A stretch of DNA of 64,000 bases, taken from Alphaproteobacteria bacterium. GTDB lineage: Bacteria; Pseudomonadota; Alphaproteobacteria; Geminicoccales; Geminicoccaceae. The notes beneath the pieces are model-generated. The model saw only the letters and a list, made by a program, of their open reading frames with translations. It was not told the origin of the DNA and did not search any database. The stretch spans positions 1 to 64,000 of the forward strand of contig JALSGP010000042.1 of NCBI GenBank assembly GCA_026982705.1, read 5' to 3'. Positions 34,708-43,091 of the stretch are shown here, piece after piece; position 1 is the stretch's first letter; each line of letters starts with the position of its first letter. The position numbers and the translations under genes were made by a program.

Positions 34708-34815
34708 GGATGCCGCCGCTCCCCGCCCTATGGCGTTTCCCCGGGTGCATGCCGCGTCCGTCCGCGATATAGGACCGGGTGTGTCCGGATTGACATGGAA
34801 ACATTCTAGACTGCC

Positions 34816-35115
34816 ATGACCGAAGACGCACGCTGCCCGCTGTGCGGCCGCCCGCTGCCCGAGGACGGGCCGGTGGACCGTCATCACGTGGTGCCCAAGA
34901 GCCGCGGCGGCCGGGTGACGGTGCGCATGCACCGCATCTGTCACCGGAAGCTGCACAGCCTCTTCAGCGAGGCGGAGCTGGCCCGCATCGGTGACGATTT
35001 CGCCGCCCTCGCCCGCGATCCCGACATCGCCCGCTTCCTGCGCTGGATCCGCACCAAGCCGCCCCACTTCCACGCCCGCACCGCACCGGCCCGTCGCCGC
35101 CGGCGCCGGCGGTGA
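34816..35115 (+). CDS. Small HNH-type nuclease-like protein (99 residues)
   Basis: The N-terminal CPLCGRPLP and the later CHRKLHSL form a zinc-binding pair, and VDRHHVVPKSRGG is the first half of the HNH motif with its paired histidines. MHRICHRKLHSLFSEAELA is well conserved in a group of small proteobacterial HNH proteins. The protein ends in a run of arginines, suggesting nucleic-acid contact. There is no partner such as a terminase or methylase nearby. Whether it cuts DNA in the cell is unknown. Confidence 0.85.
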   Translation: MTEDARCPLCGRPLPEDGPVDRHHVVPKSRGGRVTVRMHRICHRKLHSLFSEAELARIGDDFAALARDPDIARFLRWIRTKPPHFHARTAPARRRRRRR

Positions 35116-35208
35116 CGGTCACGTTCCGTCACCTCTTGAGGACTCCGGCTGGGAATGCTGCAATGGAGACGCACGTCGGACTAGAGGGCACATGTGGGAG
35201 GACACGGG

Positions 35209-35670
35209 ATGCATCGACCGATCACCATCGCCGTTCTCGTCGCCACGCTGCTGGCGGCCGGAGCCGTCGGCGCCCAGGAGGAGCCGAAGGGCGTGGTCGC
35301 CTATCGCATCGCCGTCATGCGCACCCTCGGTGCCCAGATGATGGCCGTCAAGACCGCCCTCACCGAATCCCTCGAGTTCGTGGACAACGTGAAGTGGCAT
35401 GCCGCCGTGATCGAGGACGCGGCGAAGGCCATGCAGGCGCAGCTCGAGGATCTGTTCCCCAAGGGGTCGACGGAGAACAGCCGCGCCCTTCCCACCATCT
35501 GGCAGAAGTGGGACGACTTCGCCGCCGCCACCGACCGCTTCGTGGAGCTGGCCGGCGAATTCCGGAAGGTGGCCGAGGGCGACGACGACCAGGCCATGCT
35601 CGCCGCCTTCGCGAAACTGGGCAAGAAGGGCTGCGGCGCCTGCCACGAGGGGTTCCGCAAAAAGAACTGA
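35209..35670 (+). CDS. Cytochrome c'
   Basis: Cytochromes c' are periplasmic four-helix-bundle haem proteins that bind NO and may protect against nitrosative stress. The 153-residue precursor has a signal peptide (1-22, ending VGAQEEP) and a single haem site near the C-terminus, CGACHEGFRKK (C142, C145, H146), the position typical of this class. GSTENSRALPTIWQKWDDF is the conserved mid-helix block. ATG 35209 follows GGGAGGA. A dihaem cytochrome c starts 13 bases after its stop, so the two are probably cotranscribed. Confidence 0.93.
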   Translation: MHRPITIAVLVATLLAAGAVGAQEEPKGVVAYRIAVMRTLGAQMMAVKTALTESLEFVDNVKWHAAVIEDAAKAMQAQLEDLFPKGSTENSRALPTIWQKWDDFAAATDRFVELAGEFRKVAEGDDDQAMLAAFAKLGKKGCGACHEGFRKKN

Positions 35671-35683
35671 CGAAGCCGGAACC

Positions 35684-36556
35684 GTGAGATCGCGGATCCG
35701 CACCGGCGTCCTCCGGACGCCGGTGGTCGTCCTGGTCCTGCTCCTCGGCGCCGTGACGATCCGGGCGGAGGAGGATTCCGGGAACCGGGGCGCGCAGGTG
35801 TTCGCCATCGCCGGCTGCGCCAACTGCCACACGGCCAGGAACGGACCGCCGCTGGCGGGCGGCGATCCCCTGCGCACACCCTTCGGCATCTTCCATCCGC
35901 CCAACATCACCCCCGATCCCGAGACGGGCATCGGCCGCTGGACCTACGGGGATTTCGTGCGCGCCATGCGGGAGGGTCGGGCGCCGGACGGCACGCCCTA
36001 CTATCCCGCCTTCCCCTACACCTCCTACCACCGCATGACCGACGCGGACCTGTGGGCGCTGTGGGCGTATCTGCGGAGGGTGCCGCCGGTGCGGGCGCCG
36101 CGCCGCGACCACGAGCTGTCCTTTCCCTACGGTCTGCGCAGCGGTCTCCACCTCTGGCAGTGGCTGTTCCACGACCCGCGCCCCTTCGTGCCCGATCCCG
36201 ACCGCGACGGGACCTGGAACCGCGGCGCCTATCTGGTGCTGGGTCCGGGTCACTGCGCCGAATGCCACACGCCCCGCGGCTGGTTCGGCCAGCTCGACGA
36301 GGACCGCCTCTTCGCCGGCAATCCCGACGGGCCGGAGGGGACCAAGGTGCCCAACATCACGCCCGATCCCGAGGTCGGCATCGGCCGCTGGAGCGTGGAC
36401 CAGATCGTCTTCTACCTGAGGGTGGGCATGCGGCCGGACGGCGATTTCGCCGGGGGCCCCATGGCGAAGGTGATCGAGAACGGGACGAGCCGTCTGCCGG
36501 ACTCGGATCTCCGGGCCATCGCCGTCTTCCTGAAATCGCTGCCGCCGCGGCGCTAG
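35684..36556 (+). CDS. Dihaem cytochrome c
   Basis: This 290-residue periplasmic protein has a signal peptide (about 1-28) and two haem sites, CANCH (45-49) and CAECH (near 192-196). Each is followed by a PPNITPDPETGIGRWT or VPNITPDPEVGIGRWS block, so it is an internally duplicated class I cytochrome c. It resembles the cytochrome subunits of alcohol, aldehyde and sorbosone dehydrogenases. No dehydrogenase gene lies here; the electron donor is unknown. The start is GTG. It overlaps the convergent merR by four bases. Confidence 0.9.
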   Translation: MRSRIRTGVLRTPVVVLVLLLGAVTIRAEEDSGNRGAQVFAIAGCANCHTARNGPPLAGGDPLRTPFGIFHPPNITPDPETGIGRWTYGDFVRAMREGRAPDGTPYYPAFPYTSYHRMTDADLWALWAYLRRVPPVRAPRRDHELSFPYGLRSGLHLWQWLFHDPRPFVPDPDRDGTWNRGAYLVLGPGHCAECHTPRGWFGQLDEDRLFAGNPDGPEGTKVPNITPDPEVGIGRWSVDQIVFYLRVGMRPDGDFAGGPMAKVIENGTSRLPDSDLRAIAVFLKSLPPRR

Positions 36557-36987
36557 CCGTCCCACGGTCCCGCGAACAGCCGTTCCAGCAGCGCGCAGTC
36601 CGGATCCTCCCCGCGCCGACAGCCCGCCACCAGCGCGGCGAGGCGATCGCGCACCGCCGTCAGTTCGGCGAGGCGGTGCTCCACCGCCAGGAGATGACGC
36701 GCGGCCAGCGCCCGGACCTCCTCGCAGGTGCCGCCACGGCCGCCGACGGCCAGCAGTTCCCGCACCTCCTCCAGCGAGAAACCGAGACGACGGGCCGCCC
36801 GCACGAACCGCAGCCGGGCGAGATGGGCGGGACCGTAGCGGCGGTGGCCGCGGTCGGTACGCGGTACCGGTGGCAGCAGGCCGATCCGCTCGTAGAAGCG
36901 CACCGTCTCCGGATGACAGCCGGCGCGGGCGGCGAGCTCGCCGCGTCGCCAGCCCGGCTCACGGGTCCGTGAGGACGAGGGGCTCAT
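36553..36987 (-). CDS. merR: Mercury-responsive regulator MerR
   Basis: This 144-residue MerR-family DNA-binding protein has a winged-helix start (GELAARAGCHPETVRFYERIG) and a long dimerisation helix. Three cysteines, C88, C123 and C132, have spacings of 35 and 9, exactly those of the Hg-binding C82, C117 and C126 of Tn501 MerR, so it is a mercury sensor and not a zinc or copper one. It diverges from merT over a perfect operator and should both repress and, with mercury, activate the merTPA promoter. Confidence 0.95.
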   Translation of the reverse strand: MSPSSSRTREPGWRRGELAARAGCHPETVRFYERIGLLPPVPRTDRGHRRYGPAHLARLRFVRAARRLGFSLEEVRELLAVGGRGGTCEEVRALAARHLLAVEHRLAELTAVRDRLAALVAGCRRGEDPDCALLERLFAGPWDG

Positions 36988-36993
36988 GGGGCC

Positions 36994-37024
36994 TTGATCC
37001 TGGAGCGGCTCCAGGATCTACATG
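36994..37024 (+). promoter_or_regulatory. merT promoter with MerR operator
   Basis: The -35 TTGATC (36994-36999) and the -10-like TACATG (37019-37024) are separated by 19 bases, the over-long spacer that MerR-family regulators untwist. The spacer region holds a perfect 10-base dyad, GATCCTGGAG (36996-37005) and CTCCAGGATC (37009-37018), around CGG. The site lies seven bases before the merR start on the other strand, as in classical mer loci. Confidence 0.88.
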
Positions 37025-37062
37025 GAGGGTCGGTTCCGGATCGGCCAGACGGGAGGGACCGG

Positions 37063-37461
37063 ATGTCGGATGCACGTGTCTCGCCGAGCGCTGCCGTCGC
37101 GGAAGGGGGTGAGCGGGTGGACGGCGCCCGCGAGCCTCTGGTCCCGCTCTCGGCCCTGGGAGCGGCCGGCCTCTCCGCCTCCTGCTGCCTGCTGCCGCTG
37201 GCGCTGGTGCTGATGGGACTGGGTGGTGTCTGGATCGGCTCCCTCACCGCCCTCGCCGCCCACGAGCCGTGGCTGCTCACGGTTTCGGCGGGCCTGCTCG
37301 CCTTCGGCTTCCATCGTGCCTACGGACGGCGGGCACGCTGCACCGCCGACGGCTGCCGCCGGCGGAGTCTCCGCCTGACCCGGGCCGTGCTCTGGTTCTC
37401 CGCCGTCGTGGTGCTGGCCTCCGCCACCACCGGCTGGTGGATCCCCTGGCTGCTGGACTGA
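37063..37461 (+). CDS. merT: Mercuric ion transporter MerT
   Basis: MerT takes Hg(II) from MerP across the inner membrane to MerA. The 132-residue protein has three membrane segments. The first holds the paired cysteines C41-C42 (LSASCCLLPL) and the loop after the second holds another pair (RCTADGC). An N-terminal extension of about 25 polar residues precedes the first helix. ATG 37063 follows GGGAGG. merP begins 12 bases after the stop. Confidence 0.93.
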   Translation: MSDARVSPSAAVAEGGERVDGAREPLVPLSALGAAGLSASCCLLPLALVLMGLGGVWIGSLTALAAHEPWLLTVSAGLLAFGFHRAYGRRARCTADGCRRRSLRLTRAVLWFSAVVVLASATTGWWIPWLLD

Positions 37462-37473
37462 GGAGATCGCGAC

Positions 37474-37809
37474 ATGCGCCGTCTCGTCCTTTTCGTCCTC
37501 GCCCTCCTGCCGCTGCTCCCGACTCCCCGACCGGCTCCGGCCGCCGGCGACACCCCCGCGACGCACGCGGTGACCCCACGGGCGGAGGTGGTGCTGGTGG
37601 TGGAGAACATGACCTGCCCCTCCTGTCCCTACATCGTCGAGCGGGCCCTCACGGCGGTCGAGGGCGTGGTGGCGGCGGAGGTGGACTTCGCGAGCCGGAC
37701 CGCCCGCGTGGTCTACGACCCCGCCGTCACCGACATCGAGGATCTCACCGCCGCCACCGCCGGCTACGGCTATCCCTCCCGTCCCCTCGCCGGCGACGGG
37801 GCCTCCTGA
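37474..37809 (+). CDS. merP: Periplasmic mercury-binding protein MerP
   Basis: This 111-residue protein has a signal peptide (about 1-24) and one heavy-metal-associated domain. The metal site is NMTCPSCPYIV, with C48 and C51. It picks up Hg(II) in the periplasm and hands it to MerT. The gene lies between merT and merA with short gaps (12 and 43 bases). MerA here lacks its own N-terminal metal domain, so MerP is the only such domain in the locus. Confidence 0.94.
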   Translation: MRRLVLFVLALLPLLPTPRPAPAAGDTPATHAVTPRAEVVLVVENMTCPSCPYIVERALTAVEGVVAAEVDFASRTARVVYDPAVTDIEDLTAATAGYGYPSRPLAGDGAS

Positions 37810-37852
37810 TCCGCGGCATCCCCGCACCGCCTTCCCTTGCGGAGAAACGCCC

Positions 37853-39268
37853 GTGTCCCCTTCCGAATCCTCCGGGACCTTCGATCTCGCCGTGGTGGGG
37901 GCCGGCTCCGCCGGCTTCGCCGCCGCCATCGCCGCCGCCGAACGGCGGGCGCGGGTGCTGCTGATCGGACACGGAACCCTCGGCGGCACCTGTGTCAACA
38001 TCGGCTGCGTGCCCTCCAAGTTCCTGATCCGGGCCGCCGAGGCCGCCCACGCCGGCCGTCACGCGCGCCGTTTTCCCGGCATCGCGGGCGACACCCGGCT
38101 CGTGGACTGGGCGGCCCTGCAGCGGGCGCGCGAGGAGCTGGTCACCACGCTGCGGCGGGAGAAATACGAGGCGCTGCTGCCGCTCTATCCGAACGTCCGC
38201 TATCTGGAGGGGCGGGCGCGCCTCCGGGCGGACGGCGTGGAGGTGGACGGCCGGCGCCTTCCGGCGCGGGCGGTGGTGATCGCCACCGGCGCCCGCCCCG
38301 CCGTTCCGCCCATCCCCGGCATCGAGACGGTGCCGGTGCTGACCAGCACCGAAGCCTTGGCGCTCCCGCGGCGGCCCGCCTCGCTGCTGGTGGTGGGCGC
38401 CGGTTACATCGGCTGCGAACTGGCCCAGGCCTATGCCCGCTTCGGCACCGCCGTGACCCTCGTCTGCCGCCGCCGACTGCTGCCCGGATTGGATCCGGAG
38501 GTGTCCGAGACCCTCACCGCCGCCTTCGCCGCAGAAGGGATCCGGGTGGTGACGGGCGTGCGCTACCGGCGGCTGCGGCCGCGGGAAAGTGGCGTCGCCC
38601 TCGAGATGGAGCGGGAGGGGCGGGTGGAGACGCTGACGGCGGAGCGGCTGCTGGTGGCCACCGGCCGCGTGCCCGACACGGAGAATCTCGGCCTCGCGGA
38701 GCTCGGCATCGCCACCGACTCCCGCGGCTTCGTCGAGGTGGACGACCGTCTGCGCACGAGCCGTCCGGGCGTCTATGCCGCGGGGGACGTCACCGGCGGC
38801 CCCATGTTCGTCTACGTGGCCGCCCGGCAGGGCCGCATCGCCGCCCTCAACGCCCTCGAGGGCGACCGCCACCGCTACGCGCCGGCGGCGGTGCCGTCGG
38901 TGGTGTTCACCGATCCCCAGGTGGCGGCGGTGGGCTGGAGCGAGACGGCGGCGCGGGCGGCGGGGCTCGAGGTGGAGGTGCGCACCCTGTCCCTCGCGGC
39001 GGTTCCCCGTGCCCTCGTCGCCCGTGACGCGCGCGGCTTCGTCCGGATGGTGGCGGACCGCGGGGACGGCCGCGTGCGCGGCGTCCAGATCGTGGCCCCC
39101 GAGGGCGCCGATGCCGTCCAGACCGCCACCCTCGCCCTCGAGGCCGGCTTCACGGTGGAGCGGCTGGCGGAGGTGCTCTTCCCCTATCTCACCACGGTGG
39201 AGGGGCTGCGGCTGGTGGCCCAGACCTTCACCCGCGACGTCTCACGCCTGTCCTGCTGCGCCGCCTGA
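37853..39268 (+). CDS. merA: Mercuric reductase MerA
   Basis: MerA reduces Hg(II) to volatile Hg(0) using NADPH and FAD in the cytoplasm. The 471-residue flavoprotein has VVGAGSAGFAAA for FAD, the redox disulfide GTCVNIGCVPSK (C47, C52), a second Rossmann site VVGAGYIGCELA, and the C-terminal cysteine pair SCCAA that marks MerA among pyridine-nucleotide disulfide reductases. The N-terminal metal-binding domain of Tn501 MerA is absent. The start is GTG at 37853. The 3' end overlaps the convergent MFS gene by 27 bases. Confidence 0.95.
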   Translation: MSPSESSGTFDLAVVGAGSAGFAAAIAAAERRARVLLIGHGTLGGTCVNIGCVPSKFLIRAAEAAHAGRHARRFPGIAGDTRLVDWAALQRAREELVTTLRREKYEALLPLYPNVRYLEGRARLRADGVEVDGRRLPARAVVIATGARPAVPPIPGIETVPVLTSTEALALPRRPASLLVVGAGYIGCELAQAYARFGTAVTLVCRRRLLPGLDPEVSETLTAAFAAEGIRVVTGVRYRRLRPRESGVALEMEREGRVETLTAERLLVATGRVPDTENLGLAELGIATDSRGFVEVDDRLRTSRPGVYAAGDVTGGPMFVYVAARQGRIAALNALEGDRHRYAPAAVPSVVFTDPQVAAVGWSETAARAAGLEVEVRTLSLAAVPRALVARDARGFVRMVADRGDGRVRGVQIVAPEGADAVQTATLALEAGFTVERLAEVLFPYLTTVEGLRLVAQTFTRDVSRLSCCAA

Positions 39269-40453
39269 GGCTCCGGCCGGCGGGCGCGGGCCGGCGGCGA
39301 GGGCCAGCAGCAGCGCCACCAGCGCCAGCGCCGCCGCCAGCAGGAAGGTGGCCGTCGGCCCGGCCCCGTCCCAGCCGACGCCGGCCACGAGACCGGCCAC
39401 CAGCGAGGCGATGCCGACGGTGAAATGGTAGAGACCGAAGGCGGTGCCACGGAGTTCGGCCGGTGCCGCATCGGCCACCATGGCCGCGAGCAGCCCCTGA
39501 CTCGCGGCGAGATGGAGGCCGTAGAGGGCGACGCCGGCGAAGGCCACCGCGATCCCCGGGGCCAGCGCCAGCATCAGATCGGCACCGATCAGCAGGCCGA
39601 AGGCCAGCGCCAGCAGCGCCGCCCGCGGCAGCCGATCGGCGAGCGCGCCGAAGGGATAGGCGCAGGCGGCATAGACCAGGTTCATGGCCACCAGCACCAG
39701 CGGCGAGACCGCCGCGGCCAGCCCCAGCTCGTACAGCCGCAGGATCAGGAACGCCTCCACCAGACGGGCGACGAGACCGATGCCGGCGGCGGCCAGCACC
39801 AGCCAGAACGTCCCGGGCAGCCGTGCGAGATCCGCCCGCCACGAGGGGCGCGCGGCCGGGACCCCCGCCACCGTCCGCTGCGGTTCGCGGACGAAGCGGG
39901 CCAGCACCGCCACCGAGAGGATCGCCGGCACCACGGCGAACAGATAGACCCGGCGCACGTCGCCGGCGACGAGCAGCATGAGGGCGCTGGCGGCGAGGGG
40001 GCCCAGCACCACCCCCACCGTGTCCAGGGCCTGGCGCAGGCCGTAGGCGCGCCCCCGCAGCGCCTCCGGCACCAGGTCGGCGATGAGGGCATCGCGCGGC
40101 GCCCCGCGGATGCCCTTGCCGATGCGATCCAGCACCCGCGCCACCAGCACGGCCCCCACGCCGCCGGCCAGGGCGAACAGGGGCTTGGCCAGAGCGGCGA
40201 GGCCGTAGCCGGCCAGCACCAGCGGCTTGCGCCGCGGCAGGCGGTCGGCGAGCCGGCCGGAGGCGAGCCGGGTGAAGGAGGCCACCGCCTCCGCCAGCCC
40301 CTCCACCATGCCGAGGGCGGTGGCGCTCGCCCCCAGCACCCCCACCAGGAAGACCGGCAGCAGGGCGTGGATGGTCTCGCTGGAGGTGTCCATCAGCAGC
40401 GAGACCACGCCCAGCACCCACAGCGTCCGCGGCAGCCGTCCGCCGGCGCCCAT
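39242..40453 (-). CDS. Major facilitator superfamily transporter
   Basis: This 403-residue inner-membrane protein has twelve predicted helices. Motif A-like loops occur after helix 2 (ASGRLADRLPRRKPL) and after helix 8 (PFGALADRLPRAALL). The block DRIGKGIRGAPRDALIADL is typical of a proteobacterial MFS group related to multidrug and small-molecule exporters. Its closeness to the mer locus, tail to tail, does not by itself imply a metal substrate. The start is ATG at 40453, and the substrate is unknown. Confidence 0.88.
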   Translation of the reverse strand: MGAGGRLPRTLWVLGVVSLLMDTSSETIHALLPVFLVGVLGASATALGMVEGLAEAVASFTRLASGRLADRLPRRKPLVLAGYGLAALAKPLFALAGGVGAVLVARVLDRIGKGIRGAPRDALIADLVPEALRGRAYGLRQALDTVGVVLGPLAASALMLLVAGDVRRVYLFAVVPAILSVAVLARFVREPQRTVAGVPAARPSWRADLARLPGTFWLVLAAAGIGLVARLVEAFLILRLYELGLAAAVSPLVLVAMNLVYAACAYPFGALADRLPRAALLALAFGLLIGADLMLALAPGIAVAFAGVALYGLHLAASQGLLAAMVADAAPAELRGTAFGLYHFTVGIASLVAGLVAGVGWDGAGPTATFLLAAALALVALLLALAAGPRPPAGASGGAAGQA

Positions 40454-40538
40454 GCCCGTCCCGCCGGCCGCTCCGCGGTCTTCCTGAAGCGCACCGAAAT
40501 CCCTGTCCAGCGCGACGACTGGTCCCGGCCCGCCGGCG

Positions 40539-40554
40539 ACCGATATCGATCGGT
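40539..40554. promoter_or_regulatory. Short inverted repeat in the divergent MFS / fatty-acid-hydroxylase promoter gap
   Basis: ACCGAT and ATCGGT stand four bases apart in the 119-base gap between the MFS and sterol-desaturase-family genes, 19 bases before the latter's ATG. The size and place suit an operator, but no local regulator gene is present, and a 6-base dyad can arise by chance. Confidence 0.25.
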
Positions 40555-40572
40555 GAGACGCGGAGGTGGCGC

Positions 40573-41436
40573 ATGGAGCTGCTGCTGACCCACGAGGTCC
40601 CCGTTCGCACCGCCGTCTTCCTCCTGGTGCTGGTGGCCATGGCGCTGTGGGAGGCGGCGGTGCCGAGGCGGCGGCGCGAACTGCCCCGGCTGCTGCGCTG
40701 GAGCGGCAATCTCGGCCTCGTGGTGGTGGACGCGCTGGTGGTGCGGGCGGTGCTGCCGCTGCTGGCGGTGGGCGTAGCGGCGCTGGCGGAGGCGCGCGGT
40801 TTCGGCCTCCTGCCGGCCCTCGGCCTGCCGCGCCCCCTCGCCGTGCTGGCGGCGGTGGTGCTGCTGGACCTCACCGTCTATCTCCAGCACGTGCTCTTCC
40901 ACGCCGTGCCGGCGCTGTGGCGGCTGCACCGGGTCCACCACGCCGACCCGGAGTTCGACACCACCACCGGCGTGCGCTTCCACCCGGTGGAGATCCTCCT
41001 CTCCATGCTGCTCAAGATGGCGGTGGCCGGGGCCCTGGGCGCCCCGCCCGAGGCGGTGGTGCTGTTCGAGATCCTCCTCAACGCCAGCTCCCTCTTCAAT
41101 CACGCCAATCTCGCCCTGCCGCCGCGGGTGGACCGGTGGCTGCGACGGGTGATCGTCACCCCCGACATGCACCGCGTCCACCATTCGGTGCATCCGGACG
41201 AACATCACCGCAATTTCGGCTTCGCCCTCTCCATCTGGGACCGGCTGTTCGGCACCTACCGCGCCCAGCCGCGCGACGGCCACGAGCGGATGGTGCTGGG
41301 CCTGCGCATCTTCCGCGATCCGGCGGAACAGCGCCTCGACCGACTCGTCACCCAGCCCTTCCGCCGCCCCGCCGGCCGGGCCCCGACCCTGCTGGGCGAA
41401 GCCGACGGCGGGCGGCGGTCGCTCACGCAGGGGTGA
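40573..41436 (+). CDS. Fatty acid hydroxylase / sterol desaturase family protein
   Basis: This 287-residue inner-membrane di-iron enzyme of the FA_hydroxylase family has three or four membrane helices. The histidine clusters are in place: HVLFH, LHRVHHAD, the lone histidine of FNHANLALP, and HRVHHSVHPDEHH. Members hydroxylate or desaturate lipids or carotenoids. The histidine order, with the long HRVHH-SVHPDEHHRNFG block, is that of the bacterial sterol-desaturase-like group of unassigned substrate. It is followed 61 bases later by the CcdA-like gene. Confidence 0.9.
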   Translation: MELLLTHEVPVRTAVFLLVLVAMALWEAAVPRRRRELPRLLRWSGNLGLVVVDALVVRAVLPLLAVGVAALAEARGFGLLPALGLPRPLAVLAAVVLLDLTVYLQHVLFHAVPALWRLHRVHHADPEFDTTTGVRFHPVEILLSMLLKMAVAGALGAPPEAVVLFEILLNASSLFNHANLALPPRVDRWLRRVIVTPDMHRVHHSVHPDEHHRNFGFALSIWDRLFGTYRAQPRDGHERMVLGLRIFRDPAEQRLDRLVTQPFRRPAGRAPTLLGEADGGRRSLTQG

Positions 41437-41497
41437 GTGGACGACGACGGCGCAGGGCGGCGGGATCGCGCCGGAGCCGTGCCGGATCGGAGCGTGC

Positions 41498-42187
41498 ATG
41501 AGTCCCTTCGAGCTGATGGTGCTGCCTCTGGCGCTGGGGTTGCTGGGCTTCGTGGAGCCCTGCACCCTCGGCACCACCCTGCTGTTCGTGGACTGGCTGG
41601 GGGCCCGGCCGCCGGGCCGGCGCCTGTTGGAGACCCTCGCCTTCGCCGGCGCCCGCGCGACGCTGGTGGGGCTGCTCGGCCTCGCCGCCGCCCTCGTCGG
41701 GACCGCCTTCACCGGTTTCCAGCGCGCGGTCTGGATCGGCCTCGGGAGCCTCTACCTGCTGCTCGGCACCGTCCAGCTCCTCCGGCGGCGCCCCCTCGGA
41801 ATGCGCCTCTCGCTTCCCGGTGCCGACGGCCGTCACGCCGCCGGCACCGCCCTCGGTCTCGGTCTCCTCTTCGGCCTCAACATTCCCGCCTGCGCGGCGC
41901 CATTGCTGGCCCTGCTGCTGGGGACGGCGGCCGCCGCCGGCGCCTCCGGTCTCGGTCCGGTGACGGGATTCCTTTCCCTCGCCCTCTTCGGCTTCGCCCT
42001 GTCGTTGCCGGTGGTGGCGGCGGTGGCGCTGCCGCGAGGACGCCGCGCCCTCGAGGCCCTCCGCCGGTGGACCGATCGCGTGCCGCGGCTCACCGGGGCC
42101 GTGCTGGTGGCGGTGGGCGTCTGGTCCGTCGTCTTCGCGCTCACCGTCGACATCCCCCTCGTCGGCGACGGCGCCGGACCGCGTTGA
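41498..42187 (+). CDS. CcdA/DsbD-like membrane thiol transporter
   Basis: This 229-residue inner-membrane protein has six predicted helices. The two conserved cysteines of the CcdA family are in GFVEPCTLG (C22) and NIPACAAPLL. CcdA proteins carry reducing equivalents from cytoplasmic thioredoxin to periplasmic partners, for example in cytochrome c maturation. Both cysteines sit beside prolines as expected. It starts a run of four genes on the plus strand. Its partner thiol protein is not in the window. Confidence 0.85.
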   Translation: MSPFELMVLPLALGLLGFVEPCTLGTTLLFVDWLGARPPGRRLLETLAFAGARATLVGLLGLAAALVGTAFTGFQRAVWIGLGSLYLLLGTVQLLRRRPLGMRLSLPGADGRHAAGTALGLGLLFGLNIPACAAPLLALLLGTAAAAGASGLGPVTGFLSLALFGFALSLPVVAAVALPRGRRALEALRRWTDRVPRLTGAVLVAVGVWSVVFALTVDIPLVGDGAGPR

Positions 42188-42239
42188 CGCGCCGCGGCGG
42201 GCGGTGTCGAAAGGGTTCCGGTCGCGGTCGGGAGCACGC

Positions 42240-43034
42240 ATGGACATCCTCGTCTTCGGGGCACGGACCGGCACCCTGCGGCGGCTGGCGGCGCGGGGAT
42301 TCCGTCCCCTCCTGCCCGGTGGCGGAGAGGCGCCGGCGGGCGTGGAGACGGTGGCGGAGCCGGCGGTGCTGTGGGAACGGCTGCCATCTCCCCGCTTCGC
42401 CCTGCTGGACCTCGCCGGGACCGCGCTGGAGGAGGGTCTCGCCGAGGTGTCGCGCTGGCTGGAGCCGGGCGACGTGCTGCTGGATCCCTCGCCGAGCTGG
42501 TGGTGCGACACCCTCCGCCGCGCCCGCCGTTCCCGCCACCGTGCGCTGCACCATCTGGATCTGGCCGAGCTGGACGAGAGCGGCGCGGCGCGGCTGCTGG
42601 TGGGCGGGACGCAAGAGGCGGTGGACCTCGCCGCGCCCGTCCTGGACCGGCTGGCGCCGGCCGGCGGCTGGCGGCGCCTCGGCAGTCCCGGCGCCGCCCA
42701 TTTCGCCCGCGCCCTCGCCGAGGCGGTGCGCACGGTGCGGGCCCTGGCCCACGGTGAGGCGGTCCAGCTCGCCGAGGCCTTTCCGGGGGAGTTCGACGGC
42801 GCCCTCGCCCGGCGCCTGTGGCCGCCCCTCGCGCCCGGCGACGGCCGCGAGGCCTGGGTGCCGGACGATGCGGTGCGGCTGGAGGCGGCGGTGCCGGTGC
42901 TGGCGCAGGCGGTGATGCTGCGCATCGGCGAGCGGCTCGACGAACACGCCTCGGTCCCGCCACCGCCGCGCTTCGGCCCCTTCCTGTGGCCGGAGGAACC
43001 GGAGGAGGGAGCACCGGAAGACCCCGGCGGCTGA
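42240..43034 (+). CDS. Degenerate 6-phosphogluconate-dehydrogenase-like protein, probably not catalytic
   Basis: The 264 residues follow the order of the short bacterial 6-phosphogluconate dehydrogenase. LEPGDVLLDPSPSWWCD stands for GDIVIDGGNS, then come LLVGGTQEAV, GWRRLGSPGAAHFAR (for the GxGHFVKMVHNGIEY block) and, near the end, VPVLAQAVMLRIGER. The catalytic lysine and asparagine of the KMVHNGIEY block are replaced (FARALAEAVR), and the N-terminal NADP loop (GLGRMG in true enzymes) reads GARTGTL. The fold is probably kept while the activity is lost. ATG 42240 follows GGGAG. It stands between a CcdA-like and a dienelactone-hydrolase gene. Confidence 0.72.
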   Translation: MDILVFGARTGTLRRLAARGFRPLLPGGGEAPAGVETVAEPAVLWERLPSPRFALLDLAGTALEEGLAEVSRWLEPGDVLLDPSPSWWCDTLRRARRSRHRALHHLDLAELDESGAARLLVGGTQEAVDLAAPVLDRLAPAGGWRRLGSPGAAHFARALAEAVRTVRALAHGEAVQLAEAFPGEFDGALARRLWPPLAPGDGREAWVPDDAVRLEAAVPVLAQAVMLRIGERLDEHASVPPPPRFGPFLWPEEPEEGAPEDPGG

Positions 43035-43091
43035 TCTTCCCCCCACCGGAGCGTGGCTCTAAATCGGACGTGGAGGTGGGGAGGAGGGGCC

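Noticed and set aside
34766-34795. TTGACA and TATATC patches between the iron permease and the HNH gene
   Set aside because: The perfect TTGACA has no -10 at 15-19 bases on the plus strand, and the minus-strand TATATC has no good -35. No Fur or Irr box is clear.
30890-34831. Open frame of 1313 codons on the minus strand
   Set aside because: It crosses bamE, the bc1 chaperone, the hydrolase and the iron permease; its translation is rich in Arg, Gly, Pro and Ala with no family pattern. It is a GC-driven shadow.
36553-39268. Mercury transposon (Tn21/Tn501 type)
   Set aside because: No transposase, resolvase, merD/merE or terminal inverted repeats seen on either side.
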